Shown: positions 46,895 through 54,872 of the stretch, in pieces
Position numbering within the stretch: the stretch's first letter is position 1
Layout: every line of letters begins with the position of its first letter
Origin: Streptomyces sp. S.PB5
GTDB lineage: Bacteria; Actinomycetota; Actinomycetes; Streptomycetales; Streptomycetaceae
Assembly (NCBI RefSeq): GCF_030403745.1
Contig: NZ_JAQMWP010000009.1
Coordinates: 124,001-188,000 of the forward strand
DNA: 64,000 nt
Reading direction: 5' to 3'
Notes under the pieces: generated by a model
The model's database searches: none
Told to the model about the DNA's origin: nothing
Seen by the model: only the letters and a program-made list of their open reading frames with translations
Made by a program: the position numbers and the translations under genes

Positions 46895-47554
46895 ATGAAT
46901 CCCCTGGACACCCTTGTCAAGCAGCATGTGGCCCCGGTCATGAAGGCGGTCGGCTTCACCAAGAAGGGCCGGACCTTCCGTCTCGCGGCCGAGAACGGCG
47001 ACCACCTGTTCCTGCGGTTCGACACCCACGCCGTCGATCCGGGCAGGCACGTCTTCGACGTGACCTTCTGGGTCGTCCCGCTGCCGTACTGGGAGTTCGT
47101 CAAGCGGCAGGACGTCGACCCGCCGGCCCCCGATGCCAGTGGCGCCCTTGCCACCTGCCCGGTGATCCCGCCGGCAGAGGTCGCCCACGAGCCCGACGAG
47201 GAGACGCCGTTCAGATCCCGGTGGGCCTTCATGGAGCCGCGGACGCGTGACCTGTGCGGGCGGGAACTCGCCCGCGTCCTCGTGGAAGAGGACCTTCCGC
47301 GCATGACGCGTCTGCTCGACCGCAAGACCCTTCTGGAGGAGACCCGTACCAACCCGAACGGCGAACTGGTCAGGATGTGGGGCGCCGCGCAGAGCGAGAT
47401 CGTGCTGCGCATCGACGACGACCCGGTCGCGGACGTGGCCGCGTTGGTCGACAAGGCCGAGGCGGACGGGGTGTTCCCGGGCTTCGTCGCCTGGGCGCGA
47501 CAGCGGCTGCAGCGGCGCACTGTCGGACGGCGTCGGCGAGCCCCGCACTCGTAA
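46895..47554 (+). CDS. DUF4304-like protein ending inside a tRNA remnant
   Basis: A 219-residue cytoplasmic protein starting MNPLDTLVKQHVAPVM (ATG 46895 with AGGAAG upstream; ATG 46871 is possible). The N-terminal half (VGFTKKGRTFRLAAENGDHL, FDVTFWVVPLPYW) resembles the DUF4304 family of unknown function. The last codons run into the tRNA-Thr fragment: the stop TAA is the 3' part of the tRNA anticodon loop CTCGTAA. The Arg-rich tail GRRRRAPHS may thus not be the original C-terminus. Confidence 0.75.
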   Translation: MNPLDTLVKQHVAPVMKAVGFTKKGRTFRLAAENGDHLFLRFDTHAVDPGRHVFDVTFWVVPLPYWEFVKRQDVDPPAPDASGALATCPVIPPAEVAHEPDEETPFRSRWAFMEPRTRDLCGRELARVLVEEDLPRMTRLLDRKTLLEETRTNPNGELVRMWGAAQSEIVLRIDDDPVADVAALVDKAEADGVFPGFVAWARQRLQRRTVGRRRRAPHS

Positions 47555-47592
47555 TGCGTAGGTCTCGGGTTCGAATCCCGAAGGCGGCTCCA
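47543..47592 (+). pseudogene. 3' fragment of tRNA-Thr(CGU), possible attachment-site scar
   Basis: An anticodon stem-loop (CGCA-CTCGTAA-TGCG, anticodon CGU), variable loop, perfect T arm (TCGGG-TTCGAAT-CCCGA), 3' acceptor strand AGGCGGC, discriminator U and encoded CCA are all present. The matching 5' acceptor strand (GCCGCCT) and D arm are missing: the 27 bases upstream give at most 4 of 7 acceptor pairs and no D-arm consensus. Integrating elements that use the 3' end of a tRNA gene leave such a fragment at one end. No integrase is visible in the window. Confidence 0.75.
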
Positions 47593-47596
47593 GCTG

Positions 47597-47627
47597 AGAC
47601 CAGGTCGGATGTGCTCTGACCTGGTCT
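47597..47627 (+). terminator. Rho-independent terminator behind the tRNA fragment
   Basis: A perfect 10-bp stem, AGACCAGGTC with GACCTGGTCT, and an 11-nt loop, followed by TTT. It lies five bases after the CCA end, as expected for a native tRNA-Thr terminator. Confidence 0.8.
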
Positions 47628-47630
47628 TTT

Positions 47631-48002
47631 GCGCTGCACTCCTGATGGCTGGTCAGATGACGTGATGCTCGTCCATGGAGGGGAGCGCAAGGGGTGCGCA
47701 TTCGGGATCGATGGCCAAGGCTGTGACCTGGCTTTTTGTTTCATGGTAAAGATCGCGCAGTGACTGTTGCCGTGTGGCGCCATCATTTCCGGTGTGATTC
47801 CGGTGGGCGCCCACATCTCCCTGTGCGGGTTGCGCCTGCTGTATGCCTCGGCGGGAGCCATCAGAAGCTCTGGGAACTTTGTGGCAGGTTCACAATGTGC
47901 ATGCTTGTGGCCGCATCAACGGGCTGTGAAAGCGTCGCCTGGTATCCCTTGTCGGCAAGACAGCGAACCTCTGTAGCGTGAGTACGAATATCAGCCACGG
48001 GT
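47631..48002. other. Non-coding stretch after the tRNA fragment
   Basis: About 370 bp with visibly lower GC than the surroundings (for example the stretch with TTTTTGTTTCATGGTAAA near 47732). Short frames exist on both strands but none has GC-rich third positions, a start with a ribosome site or a recognisable domain. I see no gene here. Confidence 0.5.
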
Positions 48003-48791
48003 TCAGGTCGTCGATTCGTCGCGCCGCGCTCTTGACCGCGGCCGCCGCCCGAACCCCCTCACGCAGCCACGCTGGGTCGTCCCGTCGACCGTCGTACGTC
48101 GGTCCCGGGCGCGCGAGGCGTCGAGCGCGCCGAGCGCGACCACCGACCCCAGGTGGGCGATCGCGACCTGGTTGATCTCGGCCATGGACAGTCCTGGCAG
48201 CAGTAGCGGCGGACCGCCCCATTCCAGCCGCAGCAGAGGAGCGGTCAGCAGGAAGCCGTAGCACAGCAGCATCCACTGCTGGTACAGGTCCGGAAAGCCG
48301 CCGACGGAGGCCAGGATGCCGCAGGTCACGCTCGACACGGTGCCTGCCAGGATGGTGGCGAGCACGATCCAGAACGCCGCCCCGCTGAAGGTGTCCTCGG
48401 GATTGGTGCGCGCCAGGTACAGTCCGGCGCCCGCCATCGAGGCGTACACCGTGACCATGAAGACCACGCCGAGCACGCGATGGAGGTGCATGCGTCGTCG
48501 CGCCGTCGTCAGCAGCTGGGCGGGGCCGAGGAGCATGAGCAGGCCGCCGAGCACCGAGGGCGCGATCATCGGCAGCAGGCTGTGCCGGTTGGGCTCGATC
48601 CTGGTGGCCAGGGCGTCGGCGACATAGCGCGTTGAGACGGTCTGGGACAGCAGCCGCTCGCCGATCGCGGGGGTGCCCGGTCGGGCGTAGGGCCACAGTT
48701 CGGTCATCACGATCGGGGCGTAGGCGACGCGCATCACCGTGACCGTGATCGTGGCGCCGCGGCGCCATGCGCTGTTCGTCGGACCACGCAC
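48003..48791 (-). CDS. DUF2306 membrane protein
   Basis: A 262-residue integral membrane protein. GTG 48791 has AGGGGG just upstream. Hydrophobic segments include IVMTELWPY region, SVLGGLLMLLGPAQLL, VLGVVFMVTVYASMAGAGLY, FWIVLATILAGTVSSV and LLCYGFLLTAPLL; HRVLGVVF fits the DUF2306 signature with conserved His. Function unknown. The frame is open upstream into the C-terminal part of a broken PadR gene, so a fusion read is possible if the upstream frame is translated. Confidence 0.75.
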   Translation of the reverse strand: MRGPTNSAWRRGATITVTVMRVAYAPIVMTELWPYARPGTPAIGERLLSQTVSTRYVADALATRIEPNRHSLLPMIAPSVLGGLLMLLGPAQLLTTARRRMHLHRVLGVVFMVTVYASMAGAGLYLARTNPEDTFSGAAFWIVLATILAGTVSSVTCGILASVGGFPDLYQQWMLLCYGFLLTAPLLRLEWGGPPLLLPGLSMAEINQVAIAHLGSVVALGALDASRARDRRTTVDGTTQRGCVRGFGRRPRSRARRDESTT

Positions 48792-48826
48792 GATGGCCCC
48801 CTGCCCGCGTCCATAGTCTCTTTTGT

Positions 48827-48845
48827 ACGGTCCGCATCGGACTGT
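48827..48845. promoter_or_regulatory. 19-bp palindrome upstream of the DUF2306 gene
   Basis: ACGGTCCGCATCGGACTGT is an inverted repeat with one mismatch (AC-GTCCG-CAT-CGGAC-GT core), 36 bp before the DUF2306 start. It fits a dimeric repressor site, perhaps for the former PadR protein encoded next to it or for a TetR regulator elsewhere. Confidence 0.4.
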
Positions 48846-48886
48846 CCAGACGATAGGAATGGCTGTCACCGAGGTCAACGGTCCGG

Positions 48887-49366
48887 CACGATCGCCTTCA
48901 GGAGCCGGCGGGCGTACGTTCCTTTCGGCGCCGCACCCATGCCAGAAGTCGGTCATCATCCGCTCGTAGCGGATCCCGAACTCCAGCGCCTCGCGCTGCC
49001 AGGGGGTGAGCAACTCCCCGACTTCCTCCGCGAGTTGCTCGTACGACCGCAGGGTGCGCCGGTGCTCGTCCAGCTGGACCGGGGCCAGCGCCTCGGGTCG
49101 CCGAGCCACTCCTCCAGGGCCTCCCGGCCCTGCCGCGTCAGCGCCAGCACGCGGCGGTTGCGCCCGCTCTCCTGCCGTATAGGCGACAGCACCCCCGCCT
49201 CCAGCAGCCGCCCGCACTGCGCGTGCACCTGGGCGTGCGGCACCGACCAGAACGGCGCCACCGTCCGCGCCGCCTCCGTCTTCGTGTCGTAGGCGCTCGC
49301 CTCGCCCAGCTTGTCGGTGATCCCGAGCACGAGGTAGGAGGAGGGCGTCAACCGCACGTCAGCCAT
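48887..49366 (-). pseudogene. PadR-family regulator with internal deletion and frameshift
   Basis: From ATG 49366 the frame encodes a PadR winged helix (LTPSSYLVLGITDKLGEASAY, ARTVAPFWSVPHAQVHAQCG, RQESGRNRRVLALTRQGREALEEWLGDP), then turns to nonsense near 49110. The C-terminal PadR domain continues in another frame (PEALAPVQLDEHRR, YEQLAEEVGE, LEFGIRYERMMTDFW). About 20 residues that normally link the two parts are absent, so a deletion that broke the frame is the simplest reading. The DNA-binding half alone could still be made. Confidence 0.75.
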
Positions 49367-49380
49367 GGGGGACCGTAACG

Positions 49381-50079
49381 TCAGGCTCGGTCACCGCCTC
49401 CCGCGATCCCCGCCCGGTAGGCCAGGACCACCGCCTGGACCCGGTCGCGGAGGTCCAGTTTGGTGAGGATGCGGGAGACATAGGTCTTCACGGTCTCCGC
49501 GCTGATGACCAGCTCGGCGGCGATCTCGGCGTTCGACAGGCCCTCGCTGACGAGGAGGAGGACCTCGTGCTCACGGGGGGTGAGGGTCTTGAGGCGGTCG
49601 CGCTCGGGGGAGGCGGGGGCCGTGGCGGGGCGAACGTGTTCGGCGTAGCGGCCGATCAGGGTGCGGGTGACAGACGGGGCCAGCAGGGACTCGCCGCGGG
49701 CGACGGTGCGTACGGCGTTGACCAGTTCGGGCGGCGGGGCGTCCTTCAGGATGAAGCCGCTGGCGCCGGCGCGGAGGGCCTCGTACACGTACTCGTCGAC
49801 GTTGAAGGTCGTGACTATCAGGATCTTCGCGGGGTTGGGGGAGTCGGGGCCCGCCAGGCGGCGGGTGGCTTCGATGCCGTCGAGCAGCGGCATGCGGATG
49901 TCCATGACGACGACGTCCGGCTTCAGCTCCTCGGTGCGGTGGATCGCCGCGAGGCCGTCTACGGCCTCGCCCACGACCTCCATGTCGGGCTGGGCATCCA
50001 GGATCGTGACGAAGCCGGCGCGCACGAGGGCTTGGTCCTCGCAGACCAGCACCCTGATCGCGGGGGGCGGGACACTCAC
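49381..50079 (-). CDS. NarL/LuxR-family response regulator
   Basis: A 232-residue regulator with receiver motifs VLVCEDQALVR, VVVMDIRMP (phosphoacceptor Asp) and FILKDAPPPE, and a C-terminal LuxR helix-turn-helix (LTPREHEVLLL, NAEIAAELVISAETVKTY). GTG 50079 has GGAGG seven bases before and overlaps the kinase stop in GTGA. It is the partner of the kinase encoded upstream. Confidence 0.95.
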   Translation of the reverse strand: MSVPPPAIRVLVCEDQALVRAGFVTILDAQPDMEVVGEAVDGLAAIHRTEELKPDVVVMDIRMPLLDGIEATRRLAGPDSPNPAKILIVTTFNVDEYVYEALRAGASGFILKDAPPPELVNAVRTVARGESLLAPSVTRTLIGRYAEHVRPATAPASPERDRLKTLTPREHEVLLLVSEGLSNAEIAAELVISAETVKTYVSRILTKLDLRDRVQAVVLAYRAGIAGGGDRA

Positions 50080-51344
50080 GCGGCACCTCCGTTGGGGATG
50101 CGTGCGTGCACGCGGAACCTGCCGTCGGGGTGAGGGCCTGCCGCGAACTGGCCGCCCAGCATCTCCACCCGTTCCCGCAGCCCGGCAAGGCCGCGGCCGC
50201 CCGAGACGTGTGGGTCGGCGCCCCGCGGGGCGCCGGCCCCGGGCCCGTCGTCGGCTGTGGTGACCTCGACGTCCGTCCAGTCGGGGGTGTGCGCGAGCCG
50301 TACCAGGGTCGGCCGGCCCGGAGCGTACTTGACGGCGTTCGTCAGGGATTCCTGCACGACACGGTACGTCGTGAGCCGGGCGCCTATCGCCATGGCCGGC
50401 TGTTCACCGTCCTCGACCAGCTCGACCGGCTGGCCGCCCGCCCGTGTCTGCTCCACCAGATCGGGCACCCGGCCCGGCAACGGCGTCCGCTCGTGGGGCG
50501 CCGACTCGCCGGTCGCCTCCAGCACACCGAGCAGGAACCGCAGTTCGGCCAGCGCGCGGCGGCCGGTGCCGTTGATGGCGTCGAGGGCCTCGCCGAGGCG
50601 GTCCGGTGAGTGGGTGAGGTACTGCGCGGCGCCGGCCTGCACCACCATCGCGGTCACATGGTGGGTCACCACGTCGTGCATCTCCCGGGCCAGGCGCCTG
50701 CGTTCCGCGTCGATGGCCGCCTGTGTGGACAGCCGCCGCCGCTCGGCCTCGTGCGCCCGCCGTCCGTGGACCAGGACACCCAGCCCCCCTATCGCCACCA
50801 GGACCAGGTAGTAGACCAAGTAGTCGATCAGGCCTGCGGGGGAGCCCAGCGCGTGCAGGGCGATGGCGAAGACCACATACCCGCCCGTCGCCGCCGCCGG
50901 TATGGCCCGTCGGAGGGGTTCCTGGTGGGCACCCACCGAGTACAGCGCGATGTACAGCCCCAGGCTCCCGAAGGTCGCCGGGTATCCGAGACACTCGTGG
51001 ACGGCGAACGAGGTCCCCGTCAGCGCGAGACAGACGGCCGGCCACCGTGTGCGCACCGCGAGCGGCAGCGTCTGCCCCAGGACCAGCAGCACGCTCGCGA
51101 CGGAGGCACCGCGGGCGGGGAGATCGCCGAACCGCGCCCCGACCCGCGACAGCGGCTCCGCGAACGACAACACCGTGAAGACGAGCGCGAACTCACGGTC
51201 CCTGACGGCGGCGGGGCGTGCTCCCCACCACCGTGACAGCCGGCGGAGGCGGGCGGCAGCGGCAGCTGCGGCCGGGAGGCTCGCGCGCGCCGGGCCCGAG
51301 TGGGTGCGGGCTGCTGCGCCGCGCACTGCTTGGTCTTCCGTCAT
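50076..51344 (-). CDS. Sensor histidine kinase (HisKA_3)
   Basis: A 422-residue membrane kinase from ATG 51344. Residues about 50-215 hold several hydrophobic segments (SVASVLLVLGQTLPLAV, FGSLGLYIALYSVGA, LIDYLVYYLVLVAIGGLGVL), then a basic/helical linker, the phosphoacceptor EMHDVVTHHVTAM and an HATPase domain (ESLTNAVKYAPG, DDGPGAG, GRGLAGLRERVEM). It overlaps the response regulator and is divergent from a CPBP protease gene that is a plausible target. Confidence 0.93.
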   Translation of the reverse strand: MTEDQAVRGAAARTHSGPARASLPAAAAAAARLRRLSRWWGARPAAVRDREFALVFTVLSFAEPLSRVGARFGDLPARGASVASVLLVLGQTLPLAVRTRWPAVCLALTGTSFAVHECLGYPATFGSLGLYIALYSVGAHQEPLRRAIPAAATGGYVVFAIALHALGSPAGLIDYLVYYLVLVAIGGLGVLVHGRRAHEAERRRLSTQAAIDAERRRLAREMHDVVTHHVTAMVVQAGAAQYLTHSPDRLGEALDAINGTGRRALAELRFLLGVLEATGESAPHERTPLPGRVPDLVEQTRAGGQPVELVEDGEQPAMAIGARLTTYRVVQESLTNAVKYAPGRPTLVRLAHTPDWTDVEVTTADDGPGAGAPRGADPHVSGGRGLAGLRERVEMLGGQFAAGPHPDGRFRVHARIPNGGAA

Positions 51345-51602
51345 CGTCCACGATTCCGTAGGTCTGGCGTCGGCGTCGTACGGCGTCACGGGCCGGAGGG
51401 TCCCGCGGGGCGAACGTAGCGTCTTTGTACGGCGGTTGGGTCCCCCGGGGGAGAACAGCGGGGTAGCTCGCTCGGGGGACGGCGGGGTGCCGCAAGTGCC
51501 CACTCGCCGGTGACGATCCACAGGGGTCGCGGCCCGTAGTTTTCCGGCATCGAGAGTGCCGGACCGCCGCCGCCCGTCAGGAGCGGCCCCGAGGAGGAAC
51601 CC

Positions 51603-52517
51603 ATGTCGATGTCGTCCACCCCCGACAGCCCCTTGACCGACCCCACCGTGAAGAACACCGGGCGCGGCGCGCGGTGGGCCGCGTCGGCGTGGGTACGCCT
51701 GCCGGTGCTGTTCGTGCTGATGCTGGTCGTGAACGGGATCACCAGTGCGGTCAACGGTGTCGCCGACGCCACACCGCTGACCGCCCTGATCGCCGGAGTG
51801 GTCACCGCAGGGCTTGCTCTGCTCGCCTATGTCCGGCTGGTGCGGTACCTGGAGGGCCGCACCAGGCCGCAGGAGCTCGCTCCCGAGCGGGCACGGCCGG
51901 AACTGCGCCGGGGCAGCCTCCTCGGCGTGGGTCTGTTCACGGCCACCATCGCGCTGGTCGCCATGACCGGCGGCTACGACATCCAGGGCTGGGGCTCGAT
52001 CGGTGGCGCGCTGACCACGTTGGGCGTGATGAGCTGCGTGGCGGTCACCGAGGAACTGGCTTTCCGCGGTGGGCTGTTCAGGGTGCTGGAGGAGAAGACA
52101 GGGACGTGGGGTGCACTGGCCGTCTCCGCGCTCGCCTTCGGCGGCCTGCACCTGATCAACCCGGACGCGACGATCTGGGGCGCGCTGGCCATCGCCGTCG
52201 AGGCCGGCCTGATGTTCGGCGCGCTCTACGCCGCCACCCGCTCGCTGTGGCTGCCGATCGGCCTGCACCTGGGCTGGAACATGGCCGAGCAGGGCATCTA
52301 CGGCACTGCGGTCTCCGGCTCCGGGACCGGCACCGGCGGCCTGCTGGACGCCTCCGTCAGCGGCCCCCAGGCACTGACCGGCGGCGACTTCGGCCCTGAG
52401 GCCAGCATCTTCGCCGTCCTCGTCTGCGTCGTACCCACGATGCTGTTCCTGCGGGCGGCCAGGCGTCGGGGCCGTATCCACAGCAGGGCCGCGATGGCAC
52501 AGGCACGGCAGGACTGA
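51603..52517 (+). CDS. CPBP-family intramembrane metalloprotease
   Basis: A 304-residue multi-pass membrane protein with the CPBP (CAAX protease/bacteriocin-processing, Abi) motifs: EE in VAVTEELAFRGGLFR, HLI in LAFGGLHLIN and the last motif GLHLGWNMAEQG with His and Asn. ATG 51603 follows GGAGGAACCC. It is divergent from the two-component genes; the 258-bp gap should hold both promoters. Roles of relatives range from bacteriocin immunity to membrane signalling, so the substrate is unknown. Confidence 0.93.
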   Translation: MSMSSTPDSPLTDPTVKNTGRGARWAASAWVRLPVLFVLMLVVNGITSAVNGVADATPLTALIAGVVTAGLALLAYVRLVRYLEGRTRPQELAPERARPELRRGSLLGVGLFTATIALVAMTGGYDIQGWGSIGGALTTLGVMSCVAVTEELAFRGGLFRVLEEKTGTWGALAVSALAFGGLHLINPDATIWGALAIAVEAGLMFGALYAATRSLWLPIGLHLGWNMAEQGIYGTAVSGSGTGTGGLLDASVSGPQALTGGDFGPEASIFAVLVCVVPTMLFLRAARRRGRIHSRAAMAQARQD

Positions 52518-52659
52518 CACGGAGCAGCGCCACCGGCGTGGGGCGGGCAGCCTGGCTGCCCGCCCCACGCGTTTCGCTGTTCGTTCGGACTTCGGACTTC
52601 GGGCAAGTGCCGCTCGCAAAAGGAGCTTCCGGCGGACCACGGCGACTTCAGGGCCGCCG

Positions 52660-53030
52660 GGGTGGGCAGCGGCTGAGGTCGCCTCCGGGCTGCTCGGTGA
52701 GAACCCGGCCGTACTGCGCGCCGTCGCCGGCGAACTCCAGGACACCACCGCGGCTCTCTGTACGGAGGGCGTCCCGTCCGCCGCCTGCCACAGACTGCCC
52801 GGTGACGCCGTACGCGCGTGAGCCCGGCTGCACTGGCGCGCGGACCCGGCTGGGCCGGACTGTGCATCACCGCGGAGGCCGTGGGCCGTCACGGCGGCCA
52901 TCCCTGGCGGATGACCGCCGCCGACTACACGGCGGCACACGGCGAGGGCGAGTCCACACCGCCTGCGGCCGGCGCGGTCATGGAGGAGCGCCTCCTGTCC
53001 GTGCTCCTTGCCGACCTCACCGGTGCCTGA
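52660..53030 (+). pseudogene. Coding-like remnant pair of unknown family
   Basis: Two overlapping frames with GC-rich third positions but no complete gene: the first, without a start codon, reads GPPGWAAAEVASGLLGENPA to LPGDAVRA and stops in GTGA at 52818-52821, where a second frame of 70 codons (GTG 52818, VSPAALARGPGWAGLCITAE, ending ADLTGA) begins. I do not recognise either. The arrangement suggests the 3' end of a decayed operon. Confidence 0.3.
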
Positions 53031-53115
53031 CCCGGTGAAAGCGCCAGAGGCCGAGGACGATCCCGAGCTTCCTGGGGCCCTCCGCCTGCGTCTCTTCGTG
53101 ACTCGGCGAGTCTTC

Positions 53116-53235
53116 TCAGTGAGCGTCGGCTTCCGGCTCCGGTCGGGGAAGCTCGTCGAGGTCGAGAGTGAAAGTGCGGCCGTCGGCCAGGGGGCGGGTG
53201 TGCAGGACGACTTCTCCGGCGTAGGGGTCTGGTCA
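53116..53235 (-). pseudogene. C-terminal remnant of a Uma2-family nuclease gene
   Basis: On the minus strand the frame DPYAGEVVLHT-RPLADGRTF and TLDLDELPRPEPEADAH ends at the TGA at 53118-53116. It matches the last part of the intact Uma2 gene at 59844-60395 (DPYAREVVLHT and PLADGRTFTLDLDELPLPDP), with about 22 residues missing between the two blocks. Upstream sequence no longer fits. It is the stump of a paralogue. Confidence 0.75.
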
Positions 53236-53337
53236 GGTCGTCCGGGGTGAGATTCCCCCGAGCGACCCGAACATCATTGTCGACTGGGCTCAAAAGCAGC
53301 AGAGCCCCTCCCACGCACCCACTGTTACCTCCTCACC

Positions 53338-53368
53338 ATGACGGTCAGCGAACTTTGACCGGGTCATG
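53338..53368. repeat. Imperfect hairpin downstream of the CHAT operon
   Basis: CATGAC-GGTCA and TGACC-GGGTCATG form a bulged inverted repeat around an 8-nt loop, 114 bp beyond the last gene of the CHAT operon. The 245 bp from the Uma2 stump to the operon (53236-53481) hold no other feature that I can support. It may be the operon terminator. Confidence 0.3.
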
Positions 53369-53481
53369 GCCAGCCGCCATGAGTTCTCGGCTACCGCGCA
53401 CTCACGATGGCACGCAGGTTGCGTTGACCGCACGCCGCAGGTACCCGCCCAGGCTGCAGCCGTCGACAAGGCGTCAGCCGG

Positions 53482-54432
53482 TCATGGGCGGGGACCGGAC
53501 CCCTCCGGCGGGGTGAAAGTAGGGTGCGGTGCGTCCGAGCCGCGCCACAGGTAGGCGGACAGCTGTCGGCCGTATGCGGCCTCCTGCGCAGGGTTGGCCG
53601 GGAGGGGCCAGCGCAGCTGCTGGTAGAGCGCGACGCGGTGGAGGTCGTAGGCCGCTTCCAGCAGGTCCGCGAAGAGTTCCGCACGGGGTGGCGCCCATAG
53701 CGTCACGGCGATGAGGCTCACCGTAAGACCGACGGGCAGGGCCAGGGGGTCCCAGACGGTGAAGGCGCCGAACAGCAAGCCCCAGACGGCGACGGCGACG
53801 GTCCGGTCCAGGGCGCCGCGGGCCGCCAGCAGTTCCCGCCGGGTGGTGTCGGGCAGCACCAGCCACAGCCTGGGCCACAGAGCGACTGCGTCAAGACCGT
53901 ATTTGTCGGCGGGGCGGCTTTCGGCCGCGCGCAGGATGTTGCCCAGGCGCGTAGGCAGGCAGCGGTCGGGTGCCGCGGGGCGGCGTCGGCGCCGCTGGTC
54001 CAGGCGGGAGAAGCGGGCCAACTCGTCGGCGGTTGCGGTGGCCGGGGTGGCCCATACGCGGGGGGCGAGCCGTTGCCAGGCGTCCTCGTCGGACGTGGCC
54101 CGCCGCCGCACCTTGGCGATGAGGTGGTCGGCGAGCCGGCCGAGCCCTCGCGGCCAGTAGCCTTCGAGCAGCCGTAGAGCGGGCGCGGTGAAGCGCTCGA
54201 CGACGGCTGCCGAGGCACCGACGGCGACGAGCACGGCAACGAGTGCGGCGGCCTGGGTGCCCGTCTGCTGCCGGTCCAGCCAGCCCGTCACGTCGCCCAG
54301 CGCGTCCAGGCCGCCTCGGCCCCTGGCCCAGGCGAGCAGCCCGCCGAGCCAAAACACCGCCGCGGGAGCCGCGACTCCTGCCCAGCGCTCCGCGAGCGGA
54401 CCGCTGAGGCCTTCCCAGAACCTGCCCAGCAT
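53482..54432 (-). CDS. Membrane protein of the CHAT-protease operon
   Basis: A 316-residue protein of no family I recognise. Hydrophobic segments occur near residues 20-37 (APAAVFWLGGLLAWA), 58-78 (TQAAALVAVLVAVGASAAVV) and 210-245 (AVWGLLFGAFTVWD, LALPVGLTVSLIAVTLW). The middle (85-185) is a basic cytosolic region with RLADHLIAKVRRRA; the C-terminal 70 residues are helical (ELFADLLEAAYDLHRVALYQ). It starts 15 bp after the small Cys-motif gene and is third in the operon. A membrane anchor, target or effector of the CHAT protease is a plausible role; this is inferred from context only. Confidence 0.75.
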   Translation of the reverse strand: MLGRFWEGLSGPLAERWAGVAAPAAVFWLGGLLAWARGRGGLDALGDVTGWLDRQQTGTQAAALVAVLVAVGASAAVVERFTAPALRLLEGYWPRGLGRLADHLIAKVRRRATSDEDAWQRLAPRVWATPATATADELARFSRLDQRRRRRPAAPDRCLPTRLGNILRAAESRPADKYGLDAVALWPRLWLVLPDTTRRELLAARGALDRTVAVAVWGLLFGAFTVWDPLALPVGLTVSLIAVTLWAPPRAELFADLLEAAYDLHRVALYQQLRWPLPANPAQEAAYGRQLSAYLWRGSDAPHPTFTPPEGSGPRP

Positions 54433-54447
54433 GCCCCTGACTCCTGG

Positions 54448-54852
54448 TCAGCGGCGCACGAGTGCGATGCCGTGAGTGGGGCACGGGGGGACAGGCTCGC
54501 CCACCTCGGGCCGGTACCAGACATAGTCCCCCTGGGGACATGCGTAGCTGCCGGCATACAAGATCGGCCCGATGTCCCCCGCCAACGGCTGCGGGCCGCC
54601 ACGGGACGCGGCCCAATGCAGCTGGGGCGGCCGATAGCGCGGAGCGTCCTCGAGTACCTGTGTGAGGAAGGCTTCGGTCGCGGTGTAGTCACTGAGCAGC
54701 GAGCGGAGCGGCTCGGCGACGTCCTGGCCGTCGTGGGCGGCTGCCAGCAGCGTGGCAAGGTCCTCGTCGAGCGAGTCCGCCTGCGGCCCGATGAGGTCGC
54801 TGAGATACGGGCGTATGCAGCGGGCCGCTTCCAGCAGTCCTTCGACCTCCAT
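54448..54852 (-). CDS. Small Cys-motif protein of the CHAT-protease operon
   Basis: A 134-residue protein from ATG 54852 (GAGGAG six bases upstream, 20 bp after the CHAT gene stop). The N-terminal 75 residues are helical and acidic (LLEAARCIRPYLSDLIG, DLATLLAAAHDG). The C-terminus has YACPQGDYVWYRPEVGEPVP followed by CPTHG, a Cys-x-n-Cys plus His pattern like a compact knuckle or rubredoxin-like fold. A similar short element is, to my memory, seen beside conflict-system proteases, but I cannot name the family. It may regulate or be cut by the CHAT protease. Confidence 0.75.
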   Translation of the reverse strand: MEVEGLLEAARCIRPYLSDLIGPQADSLDEDLATLLAAAHDGQDVAEPLRSLLSDYTATEAFLTQVLEDAPRYRPPQLHWAASRGGPQPLAGDIGPILYAGSYACPQGDYVWYRPEVGEPVPPCPTHGIALVRR

Positions 54853-54872
54853 CACGTACTCCTCTCCGGGGC

